64,000 nt of DNA from Candidatus Peribacteria bacterium RIFCSPHIGHO2_01_FULL_51_35 (GCA_001787535.1 MFXP01000004.1:202652-266651); one strand, 5' to 3'. Shown: positions 52,439 to 61,126, numbered from the stretch's first letter. Program-made: numbers and translations. Notes: generated by a model from the sequence alone, not told the origin.

Positions 52439-52720
52439 TTACGCCGGTGTGCCGGCTGGGGGATTTTTCTTCTCTTCCTTGGGTTTTTCCTTCTTTACCT
52501 CCGTCTTTTCAGGAGATTTCTCCACCGGCTTTTTCGATGCTGCCGCCGCATCCGTTTTATAAAATCCTCCGCCTTTAAAGTGAATGGCGGGAGGGGAGAA
52601 GAGTTTTTCCGTGCGCTTGCTCCTGCACTTGGGACACGCAGGATGTTCTTTGCTGCCAAATGGTCTGCTGTGTTCAAACACCGCTTCACATTTTTTACAT
52701 TGGAAATCGAATGTGGGCAT
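52439..52720 (-). CDS. FmdB-family zinc-ribbon protein
   Basis: 93 residues. MPTFDFQCKKCEAVFEHSRPFGSKEHPACPKCRSKRTEKLFSPPAIHFKGGGFYKTD is the FmdB/CxxC-CxxC regulatory-protein pattern: two CxxC pairs form a zinc ribbon, followed by the conserved FKGGGFY. The last 35 residues are a Lys/Glu/Pro tail. Function is unknown in the family, with suggested links to transcription or translation. Confidence 0.9.
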   Translation of the reverse strand: MPTFDFQCKKCEAVFEHSRPFGSKEHPACPKCRSKRTEKLFSPPAIHFKGGGFYKTDAAAASKKPVEKSPEKTEVKKEKPKEEKKNPPAGTPA

Positions 52721-52746
52721 GAGGAAAGAATAGCAGACAGCCCTAC

Positions 52747-52899
52747 TTATTTTTTAAAAAGATTTCCAGCCGCCCAGCGCACACCGGCAAAGATAAGAAG
52801 GCCTGCCCCAGTGTAAAGCAGCGCTTCGCCCACGCTTATAGAACCGATGAGAGTGGTATCTGCAACTGCTTTTACGCCTGCGGGAAGATTAATGGGCAT
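52747..52899 (-). CDS. Small single-span membrane protein, 50 aa
   Basis: A 50-codon frame: MPINLPAGVKAVADTTLIGS, then ISVGEALLYTGAGLLIFAGVRWAAGNLFKK. One hydrophobic segment ends in a basic tail, as in small holin-like or phage-derived membrane proteins. The ATG lies 2 nt after the stop of the 150-aa-frame gene upstream, so both are one operon. I recognise no family. It fills an otherwise empty gap with neighbour-like codon usage. Confidence 0.6.
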   Translation of the reverse strand: MPINLPAGVKAVADTTLIGSISVGEALLYTGAGLLIFAGVRWAAGNLFKK

Positions 52900-52901
52900 T
52901 A

Positions 52902-53339
52902 TTAAGCGGCTTTGGGTCGGCGTACTCCTCCGAGTTCATCTGCAACATCAGCACCTACATCTCCAATAGCTTTGAAAGCAATGATGGGAAGCGTGAGAAT
53001 AGATGAAAGTTTTCCTCGAAAGACATTTCCTACGGCATTCAATGATTCTTTAACATCCAATTTTGTTCGAGGCATGCTGCCCGAATATGGGGCTAAATCG
53101 ACTCGATTTTCTCTTCCCTGAATTGCTCGTACGGCATCACCTGCAATGCTTTCAAAGACACCCGTGACAAAATGCACTGCTCCTGCAGCAGCGCGCCTCG
53201 TGGCATCGATCACATTGTTTTGCTCGGGAGGAAGATCAACGTACGTCTTGCCCTCCTCCCAGAGTCGCTGCGAGTTCCACTCATAGTGAAGAAGGCGCGA
53301 TTCTTGTTCCGGTGATTGAAAGGAAGAGAAGCGTTTCAT
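52902..53339 (-). CDS. Hypothetical protein with amphipathic C-terminus
   Basis: 145 residues. An N-terminal charged region (SFQSPEQESRLLHYEWNSQRLWEEGKTYVDLPPEQ) is followed by Ala/Gly-rich helices (ATRRAAAGAVHFVTGVFESIAGDAVRAIQG and SSILTLPIIAFKAIGDVGADVADELGG) that could associate with the membrane. No family recognised. I start at MKRFSSFQ because the upstream ATG overlaps a TATGCT box. The small membrane protein gene follows after 2 nt. Confidence 0.6.
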   Translation of the reverse strand: MKRFSSFQSPEQESRLLHYEWNSQRLWEEGKTYVDLPPEQNNVIDATRRAAAGAVHFVTGVFESIAGDAVRAIQGRENRVDLAPYSGSMPRTKLDVKESLNAVGNVFRGKLSSILTLPIIAFKAIGDVGADVADELGGVRRPKAA

Positions 53340-53412
53340 TGCAATTTTAAGCATAACCTATTTGACGGACAGGTACAGAAAATCTTTCATTTTTTTAAAG
53401 TCCTAAGACCCC

Positions 53413-53518
53413 TATACTTTCAGCGTGAGAGGAAAACCTACGGTTTTCCTCTCACGAGCTCTCCTTTCCCTTTATGGAGTCGCTTCAGGCAGGCAGAGCC
53501 TGCCTTCGCGACGTATTC
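53413..53518 (+). promoter_or_regulatory. valS upstream region with two -10 boxes and a 5' hairpin
   Basis: TATACT (53413-53418) predicts a start near 53425, exactly at the hairpin GTGAGAGGAAAACC-tac-GGTTTTCCTCTCAC (53425-53455). A second hairpin, GGCAGGC-aga-GCCTGCC, follows, and a second box, TATTCT (53513-53518), would give a leaderless mRNA. No T-box motif is visible. Confidence 0.55.
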
Positions 53519-53526
53519 TCTCCTTC

Positions 53527-56202
53527 ATGTTAGATAAAGCGTACGATCCACAGGCCGTTGAAGATCGTATTTACGATCTTTGGGAGAAGAGCGGCGCGTT
53601 TGTTGCGGATAATGCGTCGGAGAAGGAACCCTTCACCATCGTCATGCCGCCGCCGAATGCCACGGGGCAACTGCATCTTGGCCATGCAGTGATGTTGGCG
53701 CTCCAGGACATCTTCATCCGCTTCAACCGCATGCGTGGGAAGGAAGTGCTCTGGGTGCCGGGGACAGATCATGCTGCCATCGCCACCGAGAGCGTCGTCA
53801 TCAAAGAGATTCAAAAGAAGGAAAAAATCCCCGATGTCCGTGCCAAGCTTGGCCGAGAAGAATTGATCCGCCGTATCGCAGATTTTGTGGAGAACAGCCG
53901 AGGCATTATTCGCGGTCAAGTGCGCAAAATGGGTGCCAGCTGCGACTGGACGCGCGAACGTTACACCATGGATCCCATGCTCAACCGCTGTGTGAATGAA
54001 ATGTTCACGAACATGTACCGCGATCAGCTCATCTACCGCGGGCACCGCATCGTGAACTGGGATCCCAAGCTGCAGACGACGGTCTCCGATGATGAGATTG
54101 AATGGAAAGAGGAGACGGTGCCGTTCTACACGTTCCAATATGGTCCGTTTCAGATCAGCACATCGCGTCCCGAGACAAAATTCGGCGACAAGTACGTCGT
54201 CATGCACCCGGATGACGCTCGGTACAAGAAATACAAGCAGGGCGACACGTTCGAATGCGAGTGGATCAATGGAAAAGTGAAAGCCACCATCATCAAAGAC
54301 AAAGCCGTGGATCCGGCATTCGGCACGGGCGTCATGACCATTACACCATGGCACGATGCCGCAGACTTCGAGATCGCCGAACGGCATGATTTGGAGAAGC
54401 AGCAGATCATTGGATATGACGGCAAGATGCTGCCGATTGCAGGCGAGTTTGAAGGACTCAAAATCGACGATGCTCGCGCGAAAGTGATCGAAAAATTGCA
54501 GCGCAAAGGACTGGTCGTGAAGGTGGATGACACGTACGTGCACCGCGTTGCCATCAGTTACCGGGGCAAGGGCGTCATCGAACCGCAGATCAAAGAGCAG
54601 TGGTTCATAGACGTGAACAAACGCGTGGTGAGCTGGAAGCGAAAGAAGCTGAGCCTCAAAGAAATTCTCCAGGAAGTGATCAAGCAGAAACAGATAGAGA
54701 TCATTCCGGAGCGTTTCGAGAAGACGTACTTCCACTGGATCGATAACCTGCGTGACTGGTGTATTTCGCGCCAGATTTGGTGGGGACACCGCATCCCTGT
54801 GTGGTACCGAAATGATCAGGGGTCAAAGGACACGCACGTGGGAGTGCAGCCGCCGGAGGGTAAAGGTTGGGAGCAGGACGCAGATACGCTCGATACTTGG
54901 TTTTCGTCGGCACTCTGGACATGGTCCACACTCGTGGATCCCGCGCTCGCAACGGATTACTCGCTTTCACTCCAAGATATTTTGAAGAAGAGTCCTGATT
55001 TCCAGAAATTTCATCCCACGCAGGTCATGGAGACGGGGTACGACATCCTCTTCTTCTGGGTTGCCCGCATGATCCTTATGACATCGTACGCAACGGGCGA
55101 TATTCCGTTCGAAAAAGTCTACCTCCACGGCATGATCCGCACGCGCGATGGAAAGAAAATGAGCAAATCGGACCCCGAAACCATGATCGATCCGCTCGAC
55201 ATCATCCCCAAGTACGGTGCGGACGCACTGCGCCTCAGCATGATTGTCGGCCAGAGCCCCGGCAATGATTCACGGCTCTACGAAGAGAAAATCGCAGGGT
55301 ACCGAAACTTCGTGAACAAGCTCTGGAATGCGTCCCGTTTCGTGCTGATGCAGTGCGAGCAGTCAGGTGTGAATCCCGTAGACGTCAAGCATAGCGAGAT
55401 AATTTCTCTTGCCGATAAAGCTCTCGCTCAGGAAACAGCGATCCTTTTGGAGGCAGTAACTGGTGGTATCGAAAAGTATCTTTTAAGTCATGTTGGGGAG
55501 ATGCTTTACGCTTTCACATGGGATTTTTTCTGCGATTGGTATCTGGAATACAGCAAGGGCGAGCCAAACCCACAATTATTGGTCCAGACAATGCGTCTGC
55601 TTCTTATAATTCTTCATCCATACTGCCCATTTGTGACTGAAGAACTCTGGACACACTTCAAGCCGAAGGACGCTGGCATGCTTATTAAAGAGAAGTGGCC
55701 GAAACCAATGAATAAAATATTCGCTAGTGAGGCTGCGCAAATGCAAAGTGTTAACGAAGCCATCCAGGCAATTCGTAAGCTCAGTGCTGATCAAACAATC
55801 GAGCCCGGAAAAAAATTACATGTCACTCTTTCTTCTAAAAAAAATGCGAAACTATTCGAGAGTCAACGTGAACACATCGAACGGATGGGAAAATTGGAAA
55901 AACTCGATATTACGGACAAGAAAGTGAAGCCCGCTAATGCAGTAAGTGCACTTTTGCCGGATGCAGAAGTATATTTGTCTCTGGAAGGGCTCATCGACAT
56001 CGCAAAAGAACACGAACGGCTTACAAAAGAGAAAGAGCAAGCGGAGGCGTTCCTTAAAGGCATCGAGGCGAAATTAAATAACAAACAATTTATGGACAGG
56101 GCGAAACCCGAAATCATTGCAATGGAACAAGAGAAGCGCGAAAATGCGAAGCAGAAGATAGAAAAGATTACGGAGCGACTTTCTTCCCTTCCACAGTCAT
56201 GA
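53527..56202 (+). CDS. valS: Valyl-tRNA synthetase
   Basis: 891 residues. The HIGH motif is in PPPNATGQLHLGHAVML, KMSKS in RTRDGKKMSKSDPETMIDP; the editing domain (GTGVMTITPWHDAADFEIAERH) and GIDILFFW-like ETGYDILFFWVARMI are typical of ValRS. The C-terminal coiled coil (ALLPDAEVYLSLEGLIDIAKEHERLTKEKEQAEAFL) is complete. It charges tRNA-Val and edits mischarged Thr. TATTCT lies 8 nt before the ATG. The 3' third is more A+T-rich than the rest, perhaps a recombinant segment. Confidence 0.97.
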   Translation: MLDKAYDPQAVEDRIYDLWEKSGAFVADNASEKEPFTIVMPPPNATGQLHLGHAVMLALQDIFIRFNRMRGKEVLWVPGTDHAAIATESVVIKEIQKKEKIPDVRAKLGREELIRRIADFVENSRGIIRGQVRKMGASCDWTRERYTMDPMLNRCVNEMFTNMYRDQLIYRGHRIVNWDPKLQTTVSDDEIEWKEETVPFYTFQYGPFQISTSRPETKFGDKYVVMHPDDARYKKYKQGDTFECEWINGKVKATIIKDKAVDPAFGTGVMTITPWHDAADFEIAERHDLEKQQIIGYDGKMLPIAGEFEGLKIDDARAKVIEKLQRKGLVVKVDDTYVHRVAISYRGKGVIEPQIKEQWFIDVNKRVVSWKRKKLSLKEILQEVIKQKQIEIIPERFEKTYFHWIDNLRDWCISRQIWWGHRIPVWYRNDQGSKDTHVGVQPPEGKGWEQDADTLDTWFSSALWTWSTLVDPALATDYSLSLQDILKKSPDFQKFHPTQVMETGYDILFFWVARMILMTSYATGDIPFEKVYLHGMIRTRDGKKMSKSDPETMIDPLDIIPKYGADALRLSMIVGQSPGNDSRLYEEKIAGYRNFVNKLWNASRFVLMQCEQSGVNPVDVKHSEIISLADKALAQETAILLEAVTGGIEKYLLSHVGEMLYAFTWDFFCDWYLEYSKGEPNPQLLVQTMRLLLIILHPYCPFVTEELWTHFKPKDAGMLIKEKWPKPMNKIFASEAAQMQSVNEAIQAIRKLSADQTIEPGKKLHVTLSSKKNAKLFESQREHIERMGKLEKLDITDKKVKPANAVSALLPDAEVYLSLEGLIDIAKEHERLTKEKEQAEAFLKGIEAKLNNKQFMDRAKPEIIAMEQEKRENAKQKIEKITERLSSLPQS

Positions 56203-56411
56203 AGCTAGATTCTGATCCTGTATGGTTGAAAGAATCGTCTGCGATGCCGCTCACGCCTTTTGTTGGTCAGGGAAATCGTGATTTCAATCCTCCTCTTCAT
56301 GCTGGATGTGAAACCGGAGAAGATGAACGAAAGCCACGCACTACTGCGAGAGAAGTTTTACAGGCACTCCTTACGCCAGGGACAAAGGGATCTGCGGTTT
56401 CGTCTGACTAG
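56199..56411 (+). CDS. Possible small protein coupled to valS, 70 aa
   Basis: The ATG overlaps the valS stop (ATGA, 56199-56202), and the frame stays open for 70 codons: MKLDSDPVWLKESSAMPLTP, then CETGEDERKPRTTAREVLQAL. The product is hydrophilic, with no motif I know. Its last 40 nt overlap the convergent dinB 3' end. The coupling and open frame support it; the lack of family and the overlap argue against. Confidence 0.4.
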   Translation: MKLDSDPVWLKESSAMPLTPFVGQGNRDFNPPLHAGCETGEDERKPRTTAREVLQALLTPGTKGSAVSSD

Positions 56412-57567
56412 AGACCGCCATGGCGGCTCCTCGGGTGATTTTGTTGCGTCCGAACCGCTCATGGAGCGTATCCAGCGTCTGCTGAATTTTTTCATTGCGG
56501 TCGATGGCACGGGTTTCTTCGAATAAAGAATATTGCGGCGCACCACGCGGCGTGAGATGAAAAAGTCCCAAGCCCACTTGGGAGTATTGCTTCTGCTTTT
56601 CATAGAGGGAGCTGAAAAGATTTTTCACATATGGACGCAGTTGTTCTTCCGTATTCATGGGCTGCGGAAGCTTACGGTTTGCTCCTTCGTGTCCGTAATC
56701 CCACCCGCGCAGCCACAGCGTCACTCCGCTGCACGCCAAATCATCCCGCCGCATCTTTAAGACGATGTATTCCAGGTGTCGCAGCGTATGCGCCCATAAG
56801 AATGATCGATCTGCAGTGCGGAAAAAACTGCGGGCGCGAGAAACGGACTTTGGCGGATCCTCTTCTGTTGTCACCGGCGACACGATTGTACCGTTTAATT
56901 CCAATTGCAGCTCATGTCCGCCTTTCCCGAAGAGTCGGATCACTTCTTCTTGGTCTGCCACGGCGAAATCCCAGGCGGTTTTCCACCCTTTCAGTTGTGC
57001 ATGGATATCACGACGGCGTCCAATGCCGGGAATCGCAGCCGCAGGCCTGTCTTTCAGCATGCAGGATGCCTCTTCGTGGGTGTGGAGCACGGTCACGCCT
57101 GCAGGTTTTTTGTATTCTCCCGCCATCTTCGCAAGCAATTTCGTCTGTCCCACGCCCACGGAAACGCTCAGAGCAGTATGCCGCAGAATTTTCTTCTGCA
57201 GAGCCGTTGCCCACGCATGAAGATCCTGTGGTTCTCCACCGACCACGCTCGTAATGTCCAAAAACCATTCATCCACAGACATTTGTTCCAATGTCGGCCC
57301 TTCGTGGCTCAAAATTTCTTCTATCTCATGCGAGGCAATGGCTGTTTCGCGGAAATCCGAAGGAATTTGCAGTGCGTTGGGCACCAATTTCAAGGCATCT
57401 TTCAGTGTCATCCCTGTTTTCACGCCAAATGCCTTGGCCTCATAGGTCGCTGCAATCACACAAGAACCACCCATCCCCAGAGCAAGAAGAGGTTTTCCCC
57501 GCAAGCGAGGATCTTTTCGAATCAAGACAGACGCGAAGAAAGAGTCGGCGTCGATGTGGGCAAACAT
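56371..57567 (-). CDS. dinB: Y-family DNA polymerase (DinB/Pol IV type)
   Basis: 398 residues. FAHIDADSFFASVLIRKDPRLRGKPLLALG supplies the first catalytic Asp and steric-gate region; MSVDEWFLDIT has the SxDE motif; VGVGQTKLLAKMAGEYKKPAGVTVL and IPGIGRR belong to the palm/thumb; the little-finger domain follows (SRARSFFRT). It performs translesion synthesis. It lies near lexA on the same strand, split by a RAYT insertion, which suggests an ancestral SOS pair. The tail QKPQIPLSLA-like QTKPQIPLSLA may be a clamp-binding peptide. Confidence 0.93.
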   Translation of the reverse strand: MFAHIDADSFFASVLIRKDPRLRGKPLLALGMGGSCVIAATYEAKAFGVKTGMTLKDALKLVPNALQIPSDFRETAIASHEIEEILSHEGPTLEQMSVDEWFLDITSVVGGEPQDLHAWATALQKKILRHTALSVSVGVGQTKLLAKMAGEYKKPAGVTVLHTHEEASCMLKDRPAAAIPGIGRRRDIHAQLKGWKTAWDFAVADQEEVIRLFGKGGHELQLELNGTIVSPVTTEEDPPKSVSRARSFFRTADRSFLWAHTLRHLEYIVLKMRRDDLACSGVTLWLRGWDYGHEGANRKLPQPMNTEEQLRPYVKNLFSSLYEKQKQYSQVGLGLFHLTPRGAPQYSLFEETRAIDRNEKIQQTLDTLHERFGRNKITRGAAMAVSSQTKPQIPLSLA

Positions 57568-57572
57568 AAAAT

Positions 57573-58190
57573 TTATCGTGTAGAGATCGACCGCTGGTCG
57601 ATCTCTTGTAAATAAACCCAGGGTTGATCGTATGATTCACCCGATTCGAATCGGCGTGGATTTTCCACAATGTATTGTTCAATCGCGTTATATGCGTATT
57701 TGTCTCGAATAATGTGGTCGTGATAATTCCGTTGCCATGCGAAATCGGTGTACCCCATTGCCGAGATGTGTTTGGTGCAGGCTCCTTTGAATTGCGCGAT
57801 GATGGATCCCAATTCGCCCGCACGTCGTCGTGCCAAGGGAATGCAGGAGGCAACTGCGCCGGAAATCGACTGCTGGATCGACCGTGGAGAGATCGACCAG
57901 CGGTCGATCTCTACGGCGTCGATATACATAATTCCATGGATGTGATTGGGCATGATGACCGATAATCCCAATTGGATATCCGGTCGAAGAATGGCATTTC
58001 GTTCCCATTCTTCCCGGATGACACATCCCACATCGGATAATCCCATGATCCCATTTCGAATTTCGCCAAACCATGGCATGCGATCCTTGGTGCATATGGT
58101 CACAAAATAACACGTCGATGCCGCGTAATCCGTTTCTCTTTTCCGATGCGATGCAACGCGATAACGATTGCGGAAAAGCGCACGATTCAT
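57573..58190 (-). CDS. REP-associated tyrosine transposase (RAYT)
   Basis: 205 residues of the Y1 HUH superfamily. CYFVTICTKDRMPWFGEI opens the fold, VIMPNHIHGIMYI carries the metal-binding HxH, and FAWQRNYHDHIIRDKYAYNAIEQYIVENPRRF the catalytic Tyr. Two hairpins with identical arms AGAGATCGACC lie inside the gene: one encodes an insert (VEIDRWSIS) after the HUH core, one the last residues (EIDQRSIS). REP-like hairpins across the window are probable substrates or descendants. It sits between lexA and dinB, 4-6 nt from each. Confidence 0.92.
   Translation of the reverse strand: MNRALFRNRYRVASHRKRETDYAASTCYFVTICTKDRMPWFGEIRNGIMGLSDVGCVIREEWERNAILRPDIQLGLSVIMPNHIHGIMYIDAVEIDRWSISPRSIQQSISGAVASCIPLARRRAGELGSIIAQFKGACTKHISAMGYTDFAWQRNYHDHIIRDKYAYNAIEQYIVENPRRFESGESYDQPWVYLQEIDQRSISTR
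57579..57607. repeat. REP-like hairpin at the RAYT 3' end
   Basis: GTAGAGATCGACC-gct-GGTCGATCTCTTG; forms the last codons of the RAYT gene. Arms match those of the internal copy at 57889-57912. Confidence 0.85.
57889..57912. repeat. REP-like hairpin inside the RAYT gene
   Basis: AGAGATCGACC-agc-GGTCGATCTCT within coding sequence, followed by ACGG. In frame, it adds about eight residues between the HUH core and the next helix. Confidence 0.85.
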
Positions 58191-58194
58191 ACTT

Positions 58195-58797
58195 CTAATA
58201 TTTTCGGATCACGCCCCGGACAACGCCCGCCACCTGCAATTCTTCTCGCGGAAGCATTTTCGGATATGCCTTGTTTTCTGCCTGGAAGAAATACTGTCCG
58301 TTCTCGCGTTTGAGCGTCTTTAACGTGAACTCGCCGTCCAGCACGCCCACAACAATCTCTTCCAAACGCGGTACTGCACCTCGTTCCACAAGGACAAGGT
58401 CGCCTTCATGGATGCCGGCGTCGATCATGCTGTCTCCCTTCACGCGCAGCAGGAATGTAGAAGCCTTATCGCGGATCAGATACTGGTCCAAGCTGATGGT
58501 TTCTTCTGCCTGCTCTTCCACCGGTGCTGCAAATCCTGCGGAAATCGGTCCGAAGAGCGGAAGCGTGAGGGGGGCGGATTCGTGAATGACTTTGCGTTCC
58601 AAAATCTTGATACGACCTTTCGGATCTTTCTCGATCTGCTTTTCCCGTGCCAGCACATTTACCACTTTCGCCACGGCGTTCTTGCTGCGCACGCCGAATG
58701 CCAATGCCAAGTCGGCAAGCGAAGGACTGTAGCCGCGTTTCTGTTGGAACTCGCGGATGTGCTTCAAGACCGTTTGCTGGTGTGTGGTGAGCGTCAT
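58195..58797 (-). CDS. lexA: LexA SOS repressor
   Basis: 200 residues. The N-terminal winged helix (LTTHQQTVLKHIREFQQKRGYSPSLADLALAFGVRSKNAVAKVVNVL) is followed by the self-cleavage region ISAGFAAP with the scissile Ala-Gly bond, the Ser nucleophile in VKGDSMIDAGIHEGDLVLVE and the Lys base in FTLKTLKRENG. It represses DNA-damage genes until RecA-stimulated self-cleavage. Its promoter carries a perfect palindrome, probably the LexA box. A RAYT and dinB follow on the same strand. Confidence 0.95.
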   Translation of the reverse strand: MTLTTHQQTVLKHIREFQQKRGYSPSLADLALAFGVRSKNAVAKVVNVLAREKQIEKDPKGRIKILERKVIHESAPLTLPLFGPISAGFAAPVEEQAEETISLDQYLIRDKASTFLLRVKGDSMIDAGIHEGDLVLVERGAVPRLEEIVVGVLDGEFTLKTLKRENGQYFFQAENKAYPKMLPREELQVAGVVRGVIRKY

Positions 58798-58823
58798 AGA
58801 AGGGGGGAGGGCAGACGTCCACC

Positions 58824-58852
58824 ATGATAGGTGGACAAATGTCCACTGTCAA
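58824..58852 (-). promoter_or_regulatory. lexA promoter with operator in the spacer
   Basis: Minus-strand TTGACA (58847-58852) and TATCAT (58824-58829) are 17 nt apart; the spacer is filled by GTGGACAAATGTCCAC (58831-58846, plus strand), a palindrome with arms of 7. A further half-site GTCCACC lies at 58817-58823, inverted to the first arm. Neither the E. coli nor the B. subtilis LexA consensus is matched. Confidence 0.75.
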
Positions 58853-58902
58853 GAATCTTCTTGGGATAGGCTTCTAATCCCTCCAAAATGTGATGCTCTG
58901 CA

Positions 58903-60099
58903 TTACGCCGGTATTTGCTTCCATACCGGTCGCATCAGCAAAAACAGAAGTCCCAGCACGGCGCTTCCAATCAAACCGACGATCAGCATGGTCTCCGGGA
59001 GGCTGGACGTATCCATCATTGCGCCGATGAAAGGAGAGGAGATGGCGAAGATGATGCGTCCGAGGAAGGAACGCATGGAGAGCGTGGTGGCGCGCACGTC
59101 GGATGTCGTCATCCTATTGATGAGGTCGCTGGTGAGTGGTGTGAGCAAGCTCCATGCGATACGAACAACGAAAAAGAAAGCGAGTCCATACAGGGTTGTC
59201 ACAAATCCAAGGGCAAGGTAACTCACGGCTACCGCTCCTGCGATAAGGAGCATCAACAATCGATCATCCATCCACCGTGCCAGAAAAGGTGTGCATTTAG
59301 AAGCGATGGCTCCTGCAAAGACAATGACTCCATGCACGACCCCAAACCATACGAGTGGCACTTCCACCATCAATTCAAACGGTTGTGTCAGCCAAAAGAG
59401 CGTCAAAGACATAGTGGAGACAATGGCCCACAGGAGAATGATGCTGCGAAGCGGTGCACTGCGAATAAGCGTGTGCGTGCAGACGTTCCATATTTTTTTC
59501 AGGTGCTGCGTTTCTTGGATCCGGTGTCTCTTGGGTTCCTGGAACGTGAGGGCGATCAGAAAGCCCAGTGCAAGAAAGGGGAGTGTTACAACGAACGTCA
59601 TCCGCAGGCTTACCAGTGCAATGAGGCCGCCAAGAACGCTGATAATCCCTTCGGATGCAAAATGAAGGAAGGATTGATGGCTGGCAACGCTGCGGTATCT
59701 GTCCTCTTCTTTTAATTCGAGCAGGCTATCGTACGCAAGCGCGTCCGTCGTGCCGGAAAGGAAGCTTGCCCCCACAGCAATGAGCAATTCTGCGACAATA
59801 AAGCCTCCGAAGGTGCCGCTGAGTGCGTAGACCAAGTATCCCAGGAACCAAAAGAGCGTGGCAATGATGAGCGTCGGCTTGCGTCCGAAATGATCCGAAA
59901 AATAGCCCGATGGAATTTCCAACACAACGACACCGATGGAATAGACCGCTTGCGTCAGGAATATTTGGGCCAGCGACAAGTCATTTTCCTGGTAGAAGAG
60001 CACGAAAATCGGCAATGCGAAGAATGCGCCGCCATTTGTGATGGAGAGTGCGTAGAGTTTTTTGATATTACCCCGGAGATTGCGTTGATATTCATCCAC
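58903..60099 (-). CDS. Major facilitator superfamily transporter
   Basis: 398 residues with 12 membrane helices. GYFSDHFGRKPTLIIATLFWFLGYL is the loop 2-3 MFS signature (G-x-x-x-D-x-x-G-R-K), and SFLGRIIFAISSPFIGAMMD is near the end. It is probably a drug or metabolite exporter; substrate unknown. I start at the GTG at 60099 because TACACT (60106-60111) ends 6 nt upstream, a leaderless layout; the longer frame to 60144 crosses that promoter. Confidence 0.88.
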   Translation of the reverse strand: MDEYQRNLRGNIKKLYALSITNGGAFFALPIFVLFYQENDLSLAQIFLTQAVYSIGVVVLEIPSGYFSDHFGRKPTLIIATLFWFLGYLVYALSGTFGGFIVAELLIAVGASFLSGTTDALAYDSLLELKEEDRYRSVASHQSFLHFASEGIISVLGGLIALVSLRMTFVVTLPFLALGFLIALTFQEPKRHRIQETQHLKKIWNVCTHTLIRSAPLRSIILLWAIVSTMSLTLFWLTQPFELMVEVPLVWFGVVHGVIVFAGAIASKCTPFLARWMDDRLLMLLIAGAVAVSYLALGFVTTLYGLAFFFVVRIAWSLLTPLTSDLINRMTTSDVRATTLSMRSFLGRIIFAISSPFIGAMMDTSSLPETMLIVGLIGSAVLGLLFLLMRPVWKQIPA

Positions 60100-60120
60100 A
60101 GAGGAAGTGTACTGAAGATG

Positions 60121-60217
60121 AATGACCAATGACACAACGACCAATGACCAAAAAAAGCACCATGCATAAAATTCCAGATAGAAAATTGGTCATTGGTCTA
60201 TGGTCATTGGTCATTTA
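60121..60217. repeat. Inverted repeat of TTGGTCATT units
   Basis: Left half AATGACCAATGAC...GACCAATGACC, spacer of about 35 nt, right half GGTCATTGGTC-tat-GGTCATTGGTC. Same plan as the TTGGCACTT element but a different unit. A related copy is at 61183-61252. Confidence 0.8.
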
Positions 60218-61126
60218 CGCGGTCTCTATCACATCCAAGTCTTTCTGCGACGACAGTTCCAAGTACGTCAGCGTCCAGACGGTCTGCTTGAAGGCGTGCA
60301 AGTATGCGAAGAAGTAACTGGCGATGAAAATGAGGATCACGCCGACGATTCCTGCGATGGTGTAGCTGATGCCCGTGCTCAAAAAGAGCGTCAGGAGCAA
60401 TCCGATGCCGATGACGATGCCCGGAATGAGCAGAACCATGAGTGTATTGATGAGGATCCTGAGCGAAATGACCAGGAGCAGGATGATCAAGAAAACAACA
60501 TGCCCCAAGTGGCTCACGATCAGCTTGAAACTGCGTCCAATGGCGGTGAAGATGCCCTGCTTTCGTATCACGACGCCTTCCTCTGCAAAGCTGAACAAAA
60601 ACTTGAGGGTGTTCGCGACGAGAAAGAGCCCGATGGCAAAGTAGATGCTGGGAAGCTTGAGCGCCGGGTCGATGTACCGAAGAATCAGCGAGCTCGCCGT
60701 GATGAGCGTGGAAAGGCCGCTGAGCATCAAAAATTCATGAATGGCGAAGATCGGCAGGAAATTATAGAGCGCGAGCACCAAGCCGCCGCGCATGTCTTCT
60801 TTTCTGTGCGATTTTGCAGCCAATCCGATGATGGCACCCAGGCAGAGGTGCGGCATGAAGAGTTCGATGACAACCAGTGCGATAAAGAACGTAATGATCG
60901 CGAGGAATGCCCAGAACGGCATGCTGTGGTAGATGTAAATTTCGATGTCGAAGAATCCCACTTCGCCGCCTCTGCCGAAGTATTCGTACGCAAAATAGAT
61001 CTGATACACCAGCAGTTTCAGGTTCAAGAGTGTTTCGAAAAAAGAGGATGTAAACGACCACCGGCGGATGGTCACTTCTCGCGTCGTGATAGCCCAGGCT
61101 TCCGCGATGATTTCACGTGGAGTCAT
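60215..61126 (-). CDS. Polytopic membrane protein of unknown function
   Basis: 303 residues with about seven membrane helices grouped in pairs (FWAFLAIITFFIALVVIELFMPHLCLGAIIGLA, VVFLIILLLVISLRILINTLMVLLIPGIVIGIGLLL, GIVGVILIFIASYFFAYLHAF). The start, TPREIIAEAWAITTREVTIRRW, and overall plan recall DUF7544/glycerophosphoryl-diester-like membrane modules of Patescibacteria, but I cannot name the family. TACAGT (61135-61140) is 8 nt before the ATG; the longer frame covers it. Confidence 0.7.
   Translation of the reverse strand: MTPREIIAEAWAITTREVTIRRWSFTSSFFETLLNLKLLVYQIYFAYEYFGRGGEVGFFDIEIYIYHSMPFWAFLAIITFFIALVVIELFMPHLCLGAIIGLAAKSHRKEDMRGGLVLALYNFLPIFAIHEFLMLSGLSTLITASSLILRYIDPALKLPSIYFAIGLFLVANTLKFLFSFAEEGVVIRKQGIFTAIGRSFKLIVSHLGHVVFLIILLLVISLRILINTLMVLLIPGIVIGIGLLLTLFLSTGISYTIAGIVGVILIFIASYFFAYLHAFKQTVWTLTYLELSSQKDLDVIETA

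Noticed and set aside
53413..53526. T-box riboswitch before valS
   Set aside because: No T-box sequence, specifier loop or terminator/antiterminator pair is present; only simple hairpins.
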